A DNA stretch of 25,516 nucleotides. It comes from a virus. The translations under genes and the position numbers were made by a program. The DNA lies in the IMG/VR virus record IMGVR_UViG_3300028610_000630, positions 1 through 25,516 of that record. One strand, written 5' to 3'. Shown in pieces: positions 7,442 to 12,889 of this stretch; position 1 is the stretch's first letter; every line of letters starts with the position of its first letter. The notes under the pieces were generated by a model. That model was not told where the DNA came from. It ran no database searches and saw only the letters and a list, made by a program, of their open reading frames with translations.

Positions 7442-7466
7442 AATGCGAATGAGAATCATTCGCATT
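7442..7466. repeat. Family-B palindrome, solitary copy
   Basis: Perfect arms AATGCGAAT and ATTCGCATT around the core GAGAATC. The same palindrome recurs, with core changes, at 9808-9832, 10396-10420 and 12417-12441, and as a half-degraded copy at 8023-8042. This copy is followed directly by GGCGCGCC. Confidence 0.85.
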
Positions 7467-7498
7467 GGCGCGCCATTTTACCATATACACCCCTAGCC

Positions 7499-7549
7499 TG
7501 TCAATACGTATATCTACCTATTGCATATATCGTTTGGTTATGAGACAAT
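7499..7549 (+). promoter_or_regulatory. Shared operator-promoter, copy 1
   Basis: TGTCAATACGTATATCTACC and the following TA lead into a -35 TTGCAT (7521-7526), 17 nt, then GACAAT (7544-7549). The sequence upstream of the -35 box is nearly identical at 9876 and 12494 and contains an inverted repeat of TACCTA type. Confidence 0.6.
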
Positions 7550-7589
7550 CGGGTGTTATGTTAGAAAAATATAATATAAATAGAATAAA

Positions 7590-7604
7590 GGGGTGGGGGG
7601 TGGG
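7590..7604 (+). other. G-run (GGGG-T-GGGGGG-T-GGG)
   Basis: An isolated run of 13 G in 15 nt inside AT-rich flanks, downstream of promoter copy 1 and upstream of the 7659 promoter. It may form a G-quadruplex in RNA or DNA. The stretch 7467-7658 otherwise holds no gene that I can see. Confidence 0.4.
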
Positions 7605-7658
7605 CGCCAGTGAGTGACGGCAGTATTTTGTACGTGTGTTACGTCCGAAAATATGTGC

Positions 7659-7688
7659 TTGACAATTGGTGGTGATTCGTGATAAAAT
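7659..7688 (+). promoter_or_regulatory. Sigma70-type promoter
   Basis: TTGACA (7659-7664), 18 nt, TAAAAT (7683-7688), upstream of the 16-residue leader gene at 7712. Confidence 0.75.
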
Positions 7689-7711
7689 AAATTATTAACT
7701 GGAAGAATAAG

Positions 7712-7762
7712 ATGGATATAAGAGATACCGAAAGAGAACAGACCCTCAAGGAGATAAACTAA
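7712..7762 (+). CDS. 16-residue leader peptide gene
   Basis: ATG at 7712 is preceded by GGAAG at good spacing and encodes MDIRDTEREQTLKEIN. Its TAA overlaps the next ATG (TAATG), and AAGGAG near its end serves the next gene, so it may couple translation to it. Whether the peptide itself matters is unknown. Confidence 0.5.
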   Translation: MDIRDTEREQTLKEIN

Positions 7763-7971
7763 TGCCGAAGAATAGAAAAAGAGTATTACAAAAAGGGGGC
7801 AAAAGCGTGAGCATACGTACCAAACACAAAATTGGTGGGCGTAAGGCTAGCAAAGGCACAAATGAAATGAGCAATACTGAATTGACAGGCTTGTTAAATA
7901 AGGTCAACAAGCGTGATCGTAACAAGCTACGCCGCGCTATACTAGCGCGATTCAAAGATCTCCCAAGCTAG
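7762..7971 (+). CDS. 69-residue highly basic protein
   Basis: ATG at 7762 has AAGGAG 9 nt upstream. The product is rich in Lys and Arg (MPKNRKRVLQKGGK; KVNKRDRNKLRRAILARF) with a C-terminal helix, consistent with a nucleic-acid-binding protein. No family is recognised. It forms a single-gene cassette with its own promoter (7659) and terminator (7992). Confidence 0.65.
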   Translation: MPKNRKRVLQKGGKSVSIRTKHKIGGRKASKGTNEMSNTELTGLLNKVNKRDRNKLRRAILARFKDLPS

Positions 7972-7991
7972 GTGCAGACCTAGCACACTTT

Positions 7992-8022
7992 GCCCTCCGC
8001 TGTCAAGGCGGAGGGCCTTTTT
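7992..8022 (+). terminator. Intrinsic terminator
   Basis: GCCCTCCGC (7992-8000) and GCGGAGGGC (8008-8016) pair over a 7-nt loop and are followed by five T residues (8018-8022). Confidence 0.9.
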
Positions 8023-8094
8023 AAATGAGAATCGTTCGCATTCGGGCACCCTCGCAGGTGCGAGGGTGCCCCGCTACGCGGGGCATGTCAAGCG
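8023..8094 (-). repeat. Composite palindromic cassette spacer, copy 1 (reverse orientation)
   Basis: Order on the plus strand: degraded family-B palindrome (8023-8042), family-A palindrome with arms GGGCACCCTCGCA and TGCGAGGGTGCCC (8044-8071), a small GCCCCGC-TAC-GCGGGGC palindrome sharing bases (8068-8084), then TGTCAAGCG (8086-8094). This is almost exactly the reverse complement of the copy at 12365-12441. It sits between the terminator at 7992 and the promoter at 8114. Confidence 0.85.
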
Positions 8095-8113
8095 TTTTAT
8101 TTGCTTATTTCGC

Positions 8114-8142
8114 TTGTGCCGTACTTGATTTTCTGGTAAACT
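8114..8142 (+). promoter_or_regulatory. Promoter of the Band-7 cassette
   Basis: TTGTGC (8114-8119), 17 nt, TAAACT (8137-8142). The -10 context GGTAAACTAAA is the same as that of promoter copy 3 at 12540. Confidence 0.55.
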
Positions 8143-8167
8143 AAAAACTTGATTTTGGGAGAACAAA

Positions 8168-8683
8168 ATGTTTGATAGAATATTCGATTTTTTGGAAAGC
8201 GTATGGGAATGGATTATTCCCTTTGTGATCATTGACCAATACGAGCAGGGCGTCGTCCTGAGATTCGGAAAATTCCAGCGTATCTTAAACCCCGGTCTGC
8301 GCTGGATTATCCCGCTAGGTGTAGATGCTGTAAAATATGAAACCGTTGTAAGGCAAACGGCATATCTCGATGTGCAGTCCATTACTAGCCAAGATGGAAA
8401 GTCAGTCAGCGTATCAGCAATTGTTGTGTTTACTATTACCAATATTCGCAAATTCCTGTTAGAAATTGACGAAGGTGAAACCGATATGACTAACATGGTC
8501 TATGGCATCATAACGGATTTTGTCGAGTCAACGATTTGGATAAACATTAGAGGAAAAAACTTCAACAAAAAAGTATTAGAAAAATGTCGCCGCGACTGTG
8601 AAAATTATTGCGGCGTGAAAATTATTTCAATCAAATGGTCAGACAAAGCAACTGCAAGGAATATCAGATTATGGAACGATTAA
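8168..8683 (+). CDS. Band-7/SPFH-domain membrane protein (first of two)
   Basis: A 171-residue protein. After an amphipathic or membrane-contacting N terminus (FDFLESVWEWIIPFVII) come Band-7 hallmarks: YEQGVVLRFGKF, NPGLRWIIPLGVD, VRQTAYLDVQSITSQDGKSVSVSA and VVFTITN. The family (stomatin, prohibitin, HflK/C) forms large membrane rings that organise lipids and control proteases. Host SPFH proteins are usually over 250 residues; this copy keeps the core domain only and lacks the long coiled coil. ATG 8168 has a GGGAG site. It overlaps the following lipoprotein gene by 13 bp. A second Band-7 gene lies at 22682. Roles in lysis timing or in blocking host FtsH/HflKC are plausible but unproven. Confidence 0.85.
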   Translation: MFDRIFDFLESVWEWIIPFVIIDQYEQGVVLRFGKFQRILNPGLRWIIPLGVDAVKYETVVRQTAYLDVQSITSQDGKSVSVSAIVVFTITNIRKFLLEIDEGETDMTNMVYGIITDFVESTIWINIRGKNFNKKVLEKCRRDCENYCGVKIISIKWSDKATARNIRLWND

Positions 8684-9039
8684 ACGGCTTTTGTAAGGGG
8701 GTATCTGCGGGCTTTATTATATGGTTTATTATTGCCCTTATGATTCTATCCGGTTGTGCTAGTTCGCCGGTCGCTATGCCTTACAACAAGATCGAAAGCG
8801 AATACAATATTACGACAACTACAATTCTTGTCCACTGGTATAACTCGGAACAAGAGTTGCAACTATCATTAGGGCATCGCGGTATAGCTGGATTTTCAGA
8901 ATGTGAATTGCGTCCCGACTTCAATACATCGTTTTGTGAATTGTGGTTAGTGCGGCCGATAGATGCTAACGATTATTACTCATTCGATACTATCGGTCAC
9001 GAATTCTATCACGCACTAGCAGGGGGTTTCCATGACTAA
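8671..9039 (+). CDS. Lipoprotein with HExxH zinc-peptidase-like motif
   Basis: I choose ATG 8671, which follows AAGGA and begins a clear lipoprotein signal: a hydrophobic stretch (residues about 11-27) ending in LSGC, with Cys29 the lipidation site. The 122-residue product carries HEFYH at residues 110-114, the zinc-binding and catalytic core of gluzincin or metzincin peptidases, and a further His121 that could be the third ligand. The protein ends one residue later, so it is shorter than any peptidase family I know. It would act at the inner face of the outer membrane or in the periplasm. Co-expression with a Band-7 protein suggests an envelope function. Confidence 0.7.
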   Translation: MERLNGFCKGVSAGFIIWFIIALMILSGCASSPVAMPYNKIESEYNITTTTILVHWYNSEQELQLSLGHRGIAGFSECELRPDFNTSFCELWLVRPIDANDYYSFDTIGHEFYHALAGGFHD

Positions 9040-9133
9040 ACAACTTAATTCTTTGGTGTGGGCATTGCTGTTTACTATAGGCTTGTTCGCTGGCGTATTG
9101 GTCGGACTGTTTACAGTGTGGCTTTTGTCATGA
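9032..9133 (+). CDS. 33-residue single-span membrane protein
   Basis: ATG at 9032 overlaps the previous stop by 8 bp, and its TGA overlaps the next start (ATGA). The product MTKQLNSLVW plus a long hydrophobic segment ending VWLLS is one membrane helix. No family is recognised. Confidence 0.5.
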   Translation: MTKQLNSLVWALLFTIGLFAGVLVGLFTVWLLS

Positions 9134-9312
9134 TTAAGGTGGGTAATAGAGTAAGAATTAAAAACTACTCAAAAACGTTAAACGGGGAAAAAGGAACTGT
9201 AGTACGGCGCGATGGATACTATGTTTATGTTTATCCCGATTGCCAACCGAATAACACCAAATACCCGCTTGAATTGTATGACTGCGAATTGGAAAAACTG
9301 CCATGCAAATAA
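9130..9312 (+). CDS. 60-residue KOW/SH3-like small protein
   Basis: ATG at 9130 overlaps the previous TGA; an upstream in-frame start at 9058 would read through the previous gene and is not needed. The sequence VGNRVRIKNYSKTLNGEKG and TVVRRDGYYVYVYPD has the strand-turn pattern of a KOW or SH3-like barrel (G-D-R-V-x-I...G..G-x-V). Such domains bind RNA, DNA or proteins. The specific role is unknown. Confidence 0.55.
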   Translation: MIKVGNRVRIKNYSKTLNGEKGTVVRRDGYYVYVYPDCQPNNTKYPLELYDCELEKLPCK

Positions 9313-9497
9313 AAAATTTCGGCATCCGTGATATTGAAAGCGTATGCGAAAACACCACGCGCAGAATGAAAACGGCACATTACACGTTGCTAGATTCTAC
9401 CTGCGCACAAGCGAAAAAAGAATTACGCAACTTGCGTATAAACTGCAAAAAATTTGGAGACGATGATGCGAAAATATTGGAATCCGGTTGTAGCTAG
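9303..9497 (+). CDS. 64-residue helical hypothetical protein
   Basis: ATG 9303 overlaps the preceding gene by 10 bp. The product is helical and basic with three Cys (TCAQAKKELRNLRINCKKF). No family is recognised. Its end overlaps the next gene by 32 bp. Confidence 0.5.
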   Translation: MQIKNFGIRDIESVCENTTRRMKTAHYTLLDSTCAQAKKELRNLRINCKKFGDDDAKILESGCS

Positions 9498-9699
9498 AAA
9501 ACATTACAATGGTGTAACGATTGGTTACATCGTTGGATGGAAACACATTCACTGTAACTTTGTGCGAAACATTCGTGCTGGTTTGATTTTCAAAAAGTTG
9601 GGTGATGCGTTACGGTTCAGAGATAATATGGAACGCAAGCGTACTTGCCCGTATGTCGAATTTGAGATAATCGAGGGGGAAGATAAAACCAGAGTCTAA
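9466..9699 (+). CDS. 77-residue hypothetical protein
   Basis: Three possible starts lie together (TTG 9454, ATG 9463, ATG 9466); GGAG at 9456-9459 is best spaced for 9466. The product (KYWNPVVARKHYNG, then GWKHIHCNF and VEFEIIEGEDK) looks like a small alpha/beta fold. No family is recognised. It is the last gene before the terminator at 9723. Confidence 0.55.
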   Translation: MRKYWNPVVARKHYNGVTIGYIVGWKHIHCNFVRNIRAGLIFKKLGDALRFRDNMERKRTCPYVEFEIIEGEDKTRV

Positions 9700-9722
9700 G
9701 ACTCCAAGGACGTACCACAAAA

Positions 9723-9746
9723 GCCTTGCAAATGCAAGGCTTTTTT
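9723..9746 (+). terminator. Intrinsic terminator
   Basis: GCCTTGCA (9723-9730) and TGCAAGGC (9733-9740) form a tight stem followed by six T residues. Confidence 0.9.
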
Positions 9747-9756
9747 GTAAATAAAT

Positions 9757-9862
9757 CGCTTGACAAGCCCGGTGTAGTCGGGCACCCTCCCACCGGGAGG
9801 GTGCCCAAATGCGAATACGTCTCATTCGTATTGGGGCACCCTCGCAGGTGCGAGGGTGCCCC
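9757..9862 (+). repeat. Composite palindromic cassette spacer, copy 2 (forward, with extra palindrome)
   Basis: CGCTTGACA (9757-9765), a GC-rich turn, a family-A variant with arms GGGCACCCTCCC and GGGAGGGTGCCC (9780-9806), a family-B palindrome with core ACGTCTC (9808-9832), and then a second, canonical family-A palindrome (9833-9862). The arms of the variant changed together (CTCCC with GGGAG), which preserves pairing and argues for selection on the hairpin. Confidence 0.85.
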
Positions 9863-9875
9863 ACCTAAAACCTGG

Positions 9876-9925
9876 TGTCAATAGGTATTTCTACCTATAT
9901 ACTATTTTTCTGATCGGCGTATACT
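9876..9925 (+). promoter_or_regulatory. Shared operator-promoter, copy 2
   Basis: TGTCAATAGGTATTTCTACC and the following TAT contain a perfect ATAGGTA/TACCTAT inverted repeat with a 4-nt gap. The -35 position is poor (TATACT, 9898-9903), then 16 nt, then TATACT (9920-9925). It points at the structured RNA beginning near 9932. The weak -35 suggests that an activator binds the repeat. Confidence 0.6.
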
Positions 9926-9931
9926 CTCTTT

Positions 9932-10331
9932 ATCGGATCGGGACAGAGAGAAATTAACCCCTCTCATTAAACAAGAATTTGGTTGTTTAGGAAAACTGCC
10001 CCATACCGGTCTAGCAAGAGAAGTGAAAAGAAAGGCTAATCGAAACCACTTGAGCTAGTAGGAGCATCGGAGATTGGAACCTTTAAGAATGGTCAAAGGG
10101 TGAGTCAAAGAAGATGGTCCACCTTCCCCACCTTCGGGTGGGGATTTATTCAAAGAGATAACGCTTAGGCGAGATTTCAAGGGTAGAGAAGCCTAAACTC
10201 TTTAAAATTAAGGGCCGACAGATACTCGGGATACAAAATTATCAGAGGAACCAGCCTCTTTAAAAATTTGCAGAGAACAGCTGCCATAAAAAAATCACGC
10301 GCCCCCCATCTTCGGATGGGGGGCTTTTTTT
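9932..10331 (+). ncRNA. Structured non-coding RNA A, about 400 nt
   Basis: No credible gene lies between the promoter at 9920 and the terminator at 10301, but the stretch is full of local complementarity. Pairs include 9946-9950 with 9961-9965, 9969-9974 with 9983-9988, 10011-10015 with 10054-10058 enclosing 10021-10025 with 10047-10051, 10126-10132 with 10137-10143 (UUCG tetraloop), 10152-10157 with 10198-10203 enclosing 10165-10170 with 10191-10196, 10244-10248 with 10255-10259, and 10270-10273 with 10281-10284. Purine-rich joining segments resemble those of folded RNAs. I do not recognise RNase P RNA, tmRNA, 6S RNA or a group I intron. It is flanked by cassette spacers and has its own promoter and terminator. 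Confidence 0.7.
10301..10331 (+). terminator. Intrinsic terminator of RNA A
   Basis: GCCCCCCATC, UUCG tetraloop, GATGGGGGGC (10301-10324), then seven T residues (10325-10331). Confidence 0.93.
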
Positions 10332-10343
10332 GTCTAAAATAAA

Positions 10344-10420
10344 CGCTTGACAACGCTTGACAGATAGGGCACCCTCACACCTGTGAGGGTGCCCTAATGC
10401 GAATGCGTCTCATTCGCATT
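10344..10420 (+). repeat. Composite palindromic cassette spacer, copy 3 (forward)
   Basis: A tandem CGCTTGACA (10344-10352 and 10354-10362), a family-A variant with arms AGGGCACCCTCACA and TGTGAGGGTGCCCT (10366-10395), and a family-B palindrome with core GCGTCTC (10396-10420). The G-to-A change in one arm is matched by C-to-T in the other, so pairing is kept. Confidence 0.85.
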
Positions 10421-10506
10421 CAGCGCCCGCCGAGCAAAAGACGTTACTCTAATTGTATCACATACGCCTAAGAATGTCAACACTTATTTTCGATATTATG
10501 TCAAAT

Positions 10507-10558
10507 CGGGCACCCTCGCAGGTGCGAGGGTGCCCGCTGCGCGGGCGCGTGTCAAGCG
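10507..10558 (-). repeat. Composite palindromic cassette spacer, copy 4 (reverse, no family-B part)
   Basis: Family-A palindrome (10507-10536), a short GCCCGC-TGC-GCGGGC type palindrome, then TGTCAAGCG (10550-10558). The segment 10421-10506 between copies 3 and 4 holds no gene. Confidence 0.8.
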
Positions 10559-10620
10559 ATTTATTTTCTTTTTTGCTTGACTTATCCCTGGAGCATGTGC
10601 TAGGCAATAGACCACGATAT

Positions 10621-10651
10621 TTTACAACGTGCGGAATTTTCGTGCTATACT
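10621..10651 (+). promoter_or_regulatory. Promoter of the HAD/exonuclease cassette
   Basis: TTTACA or TTACAA (10621-10627), 18-19 nt, TATACT (10646-10651). A further TTGACT at 10577-10582 has a poorer -10. Both lie upstream of ATG 10686. Confidence 0.5.
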
Positions 10652-10685
10652 TGGTGGCTGGCACTACTCACAAGAGAATTTGACC

Positions 10686-11162
10686 ATGTTTAAACGCATC
10701 CATACTTATGATCTCGACGGGGTTCTGGTTGATACCGCGCACAGATACCGCAACTTGCCAGACGGTAGCATTGATATGCCCTACTGGAACAAGAACCACA
10801 CCGAAGAAAAAATAGCGCAGGACAAAATTTTGCCGCTGGCAAAACAATTCCTTGCCGACTGTTTAAACCCGGAAACGTATTGCATACTGTGTACTGTTCG
10901 CACAATGCACATACTAGATATTGCGTTTATCGTTGGACGGTTGGGCGCTCCCGACAATTTGCTTATGGTGGGTGAACCCCGCCCGCCATATTCGCTCGAC
11001 TACATTTTAAAACGTCGCGCACTAACCCGCATTTTTAATTTGCGGCAATTTTCTAAGCTACCGAAAAAACTTTGGGAGGATAACATTCGCAACATTGAAA
11101 ACCTACAAAACCTTTTTGATCGTTGCTACTATGTCCCGTCACGCATCACCGCAAGGAATTAA
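10686..11162 (+). CDS. HAD-superfamily phosphatase (nucleotidase-like)
   Basis: A 158-residue protein beginning MFKRIHTYDLDGVLVDT. DLDGVLVD is HAD motif I, with Asp9 the nucleophile and Asp11 the acid/base. CILCTVRT (about 67-74) suits motif II, whose Thr binds phosphate. A basic helix region and ED/DN residues (LWEDNIRNI) may supply motifs III and IV. Small phage HAD proteins of this size include 5'(3')-deoxyribonucleotidases and 3'-phosphatases; the substrate cannot be read from the sequence. Upstream in-frame starts lie between the promoter and this ATG and are not favoured. The DnaQ-like exonuclease follows after 4 bp. Confidence 0.78.
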   Translation: MFKRIHTYDLDGVLVDTAHRYRNLPDGSIDMPYWNKNHTEEKIAQDKILPLAKQFLADCLNPETYCILCTVRTMHILDIAFIVGRLGAPDNLLMVGEPRPPYSLDYILKRRALTRIFNLRQFSKLPKKLWEDNIRNIENLQNLFDRCYYVPSRITARN

Positions 11163-11166
11163 AACG

Positions 11167-11889
11167 ATGAGACAAAAAACTTTTTTGGTAATGGATACTG
11201 AAACTACGGGCATTGCGTCAAAGGCTATGGTTTTCGACTTTGCATATGTGATTGCCACGCGTACCAAAATTTTGTGCGAGCGCAAATTTTTAATACGCGA
11301 AATTCTAACTAACCCACGCGTGATGTTAGGCGCGCTTTACGATAGAACATGGCGCGATATGATGGGGGGTAAACTGTTTCATCATTACATACCCGGCTTG
11401 CATAGCGGCGAACTAGAATTATTTGGCTGGCGCGATGCGTTACAAATTATGCGCGATGACGTTTTGACTTTCGGCGTTGATGTTATATGCGCGTATAACC
11501 TGCCATTCGATTTGGGCGCGTTAAACAAAACGCATCAACGTATCACCGAAAAGAATATTAACCTTTCGCGTTTTGACTTGTTATGCCTTTGGGAATTTTC
11601 CTGCTCGACTGTTTGCAAGGAAGCGTTATATCATCAAGTAGCGCGACAGCAGGGACAAGCGACCGGATGGATTACACCGGCCAACAACGTACGAACTAAC
11701 GCGGAGAAAGTTTACGCATTCTTATCCGGTGATTTGAATTTTGTGGAATCGCATACTGCGTTAGAGGATGCACAAATCGAAACCGAAATTTTGCAACGCC
11801 TGTTAGCAAAACGCAAAACGATCCCGTACAATGTGCTAGATCATATGCCGTGGCGCAAGGCGCAGCAAATCAACGGTCAGATGTTTTGA
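11167..11889 (+). CDS. DnaQ-like 3'-5' exonuclease (DEDDh family)
   Basis: A 240-residue protein starting at ATG 11167 with AAGGA at good spacing. ExoI is VMDTETTG (Asp10, Glu12), ExoII is AYNLPFDLGAL (Asp115) and ExoIII is SHTALEDAQIE (His196, Asp201), the complete DEDDh set. Such enzymes remove nucleotides from 3' ends by a two-metal mechanism, as in proofreading (DnaQ) or RNase T/oligoribonuclease-like RNA trimming. No polymerase domain is attached. With the adjacent HAD phosphatase it suggests salvage or end-processing of nucleic acids. The long insert between ExoI and ExoII (about 45-100) is lineage-specific. Confidence 0.9.
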   Translation: MRQKTFLVMDTETTGIASKAMVFDFAYVIATRTKILCERKFLIREILTNPRVMLGALYDRTWRDMMGGKLFHHYIPGLHSGELELFGWRDALQIMRDDVLTFGVDVICAYNLPFDLGALNKTHQRITEKNINLSRFDLLCLWEFSCSTVCKEALYHQVARQQGQATGWITPANNVRTNAEKVYAFLSGDLNFVESHTALEDAQIETEILQRLLAKRKTIPYNVLDHMPWRKAQQINGQMF

Positions 11890-11912
11890 CCATCACCCAA
11901 GAGGAAAAGAAA

Positions 11913-12299
11913 ATGACCGAAACAAAGGTAAACTACGATGATGAAACCACGACCAAAATCGTGGAAGCGTACAAGATTGGCGAATCCGATGATCAGCGTA
12001 AAGCAATTCTGGAAACGCTGTCAGCGGAGACTGGTAAGACAGTCAAAAGCCTGCGCGCTAAACTGGTCCGGGAGGGTGTGTACGTTAAACAGACGTACAA
12101 GACCAAGACCGGCGCGAAAGCGGAAACCAAGGAAACGATTGTCGAATCAATCGCTGTTCTGATGGATGTTACCGCAGAGCAACTTGGCGGATTGGAGAAA
12201 GCAACGAAACCCGCGCTGCTGAGAATCCGTAAGCAATTCCGGGGTGCTTACGCCGCACTTGCTGGCGAAGATGAGGCGGGAGAGGAAGCGGCAGAATAG
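11913..12299 (+). CDS. Small paralogous protein P1, probable nucleic-acid binding
   Basis: I start at ATG 11913, which follows GAGGAAAAG; an earlier frame opening at 11850 overlaps the exonuclease. The 128-residue product has an N-terminal helical unit (VNYDDETTTKIVEAY...ILETLSAETGKTVKSLRAKL) that looks like a helix-turn-helix ending in the phrase KSLRAKLVREGVYV, then a Lys-rich linker, a second helical unit (ETIVESIAVLMDVTAEQLGG) and LEKATKPALLRI. The same order is found in the products at 12890 (plus) and 13782 (minus). The pattern suggests a sequence-specific DNA-binding protein, which is inferred. Confidence 0.75.
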   Translation: MTETKVNYDDETTTKIVEAYKIGESDDQRKAILETLSAETGKTVKSLRAKLVREGVYVKQTYKTKTGAKAETKETIVESIAVLMDVTAEQLGGLEKATKPALLRIRKQFRGAYAALAGEDEAGEEAAE

Positions 12300-12323
12300 C
12301 CGAAAATCCCTAGCACGAAATTT

Positions 12324-12352
12324 GGCCCGCGTCAAGGCGCGGGCCTTTTTTT
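12324..12352 (+). terminator. Intrinsic terminator
   Basis: GGCCCGCG (12324-12331) and CGCGGGCC (12338-12345) pair over 6 nt, followed by seven T residues. Confidence 0.92.
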
Positions 12353-12364
12353 CTTTGAAAAAAA

Positions 12365-12480
12365 CGCTTGACAAGCCCCGCTACGCGGGGCACCCTCGCA
12401 CCTGCGAGGGTGCCCGAATGCGAATGATTCCCATTCGCATTCGCGAGGGTGCCCGCCCTCCCACCCTGCGAGGGTGCCCG
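12365..12480 (+). repeat. Composite palindromic cassette spacer, copy 5 (forward, longest)
   Basis: CGCTTGACA (12365-12373), the GCCCCGC-TAC-GCGGGGC palindrome (12375-12391), family A (12388-12415), family B with core GATTCCC (12417-12441), then two degraded family-A arms (12442-12480). Copy 1 at 8023-8094 is the near-exact reverse complement of its first three quarters. Confidence 0.85.
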
Positions 12481-12493
12481 ATCCAAAAAACCG

Positions 12494-12545
12494 TGTCAAT
12501 ACGTATATTTACCTATTGACAAGATATGCCTCAACGTGGTAAACT
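12494..12545 (+). promoter_or_regulatory. Shared operator-promoter, copy 3
   Basis: TGTCAATACGTATATTTACC and the following TA run into TTGACA (12516-12521), 18 nt, TAAACT (12540-12545). It has the strongest -35 of the three copies. It drives the short RNA at 12552. Confidence 0.65.
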
Positions 12546-12551
12546 AAAGGG

Positions 12552-12676
12552 TTAAGACATTTTCCTTATATTAGAAAAAGCTAATATACGTAACCGGCAA
12601 GATATTACCCATTCACACTATCGAGCGCAAGCGGCGCTTGCGCCAGTACCTAGTGCCTGGTGGAGCCTTTTTTAAT
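12552..12676 (+). ncRNA. Small structured RNA B, about 125 nt
   Basis: Downstream of promoter copy 3 there is no gene but two clean hairpins: TATATTAG with CTAATATA (12567-12574 and 12581-12588) and GCGCAAGC with GCTTGCGC over a 3-nt loop (12625-12632 and 12636-12643). A GGAGCC then six T residues (12662-12673) may end the transcript, with a weak stem. The limits are estimated from the promoter and T-run. Confidence 0.5.
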
Positions 12677-12679
12677 TAC

Positions 12680-12733
12680 ATGCGCATCCGCGCCAGTATA
12701 CCACGTCGGCATTTCAAAGTCAAGTCGAAAATT
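12680..12733 (+). repeat. Cassette-boundary direct repeat, left copy
   Basis: ATGCGC...GCGCCAGTA, then GTATACCACGTCGGCAT, then CAAGTCGAAAATTT. The same three blocks in the same order recur at 13266-13343. The pair brackets the P2 gene cassette. Confidence 0.65.
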
Positions 12734-12739
12734 TTTTTC

Positions 12740-12768
12740 TTGACATTACCTGGCCCCCGTGATATAAT
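12740..12768 (+). promoter_or_regulatory. Strong sigma70-type promoter 1 of P2
   Basis: TTGACA (12740-12745), 17 nt, TATAAT (12763-12768): consensus at both boxes. Confidence 0.85.
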
Positions 12769-12821
12769 ATATTTATCAGATGGAAAAGAGCAACAGTATT
12801 TAAGGGCAGAAAAAATAGTTC

Positions 12822-12850
12822 TTGACATCTTCCCCAAAATCAGATATAAT
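12822..12850 (+). promoter_or_regulatory. Strong sigma70-type promoter 2 of P2
   Basis: TTGACA (12822-12827), 17 nt, TATAAT (12845-12850), 82 nt after promoter 1 and with the same TTCTTGACA lead-in as most promoters here. Tandem consensus promoters imply high expression. Confidence 0.87.
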
Positions 12851-12889
12851 AGTATTTCAAATCGAGATACACACAACTGGAGAATAAGC

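Noticed and set aside
7442-7466. Fur-type iron operator
   Set aside because: This copy contains AATGAGAATCATT, which resembles a Fur box, but the core changes in other copies while the outer arms stay fixed, and it follows a terminator without its own promoter overlap. It fits the family-B palindrome better.
9610-9864. Minus-strand frame through the palindromic spacer
   Set aside because: The frame is created by GC-rich palindromes (GAPI, GHPRTCEG-like residues recur at each copy) and crosses a terminator; it is not a gene.
9932-10331. RNase P RNA or group I intron as identity of RNA A
   Set aside because: The conserved RNase P core sequences and the group I P7/guanosine-binding signature could not be found by eye, and the unit is too short and has its own terminator.
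8023-12480. Integron attC sites between cassettes
   Set aside because: The cassette-plus-palindrome layout is similar, but the elements lack the attC core-site sequences, occur in both orientations, and every cassette has its own promoter and terminator.
7442-12480. CRISPR array
   Set aside because: The repeats are palindromic, differ in length and are separated by genes of hundreds to thousands of bases rather than by uniform spacers.
12244-12519. Plus-strand 91-codon frame after P1
   Set aside because: It runs from inside P1 through the terminator and spacer copy 5, in the same artefactual manner as other frames across the palindromes.
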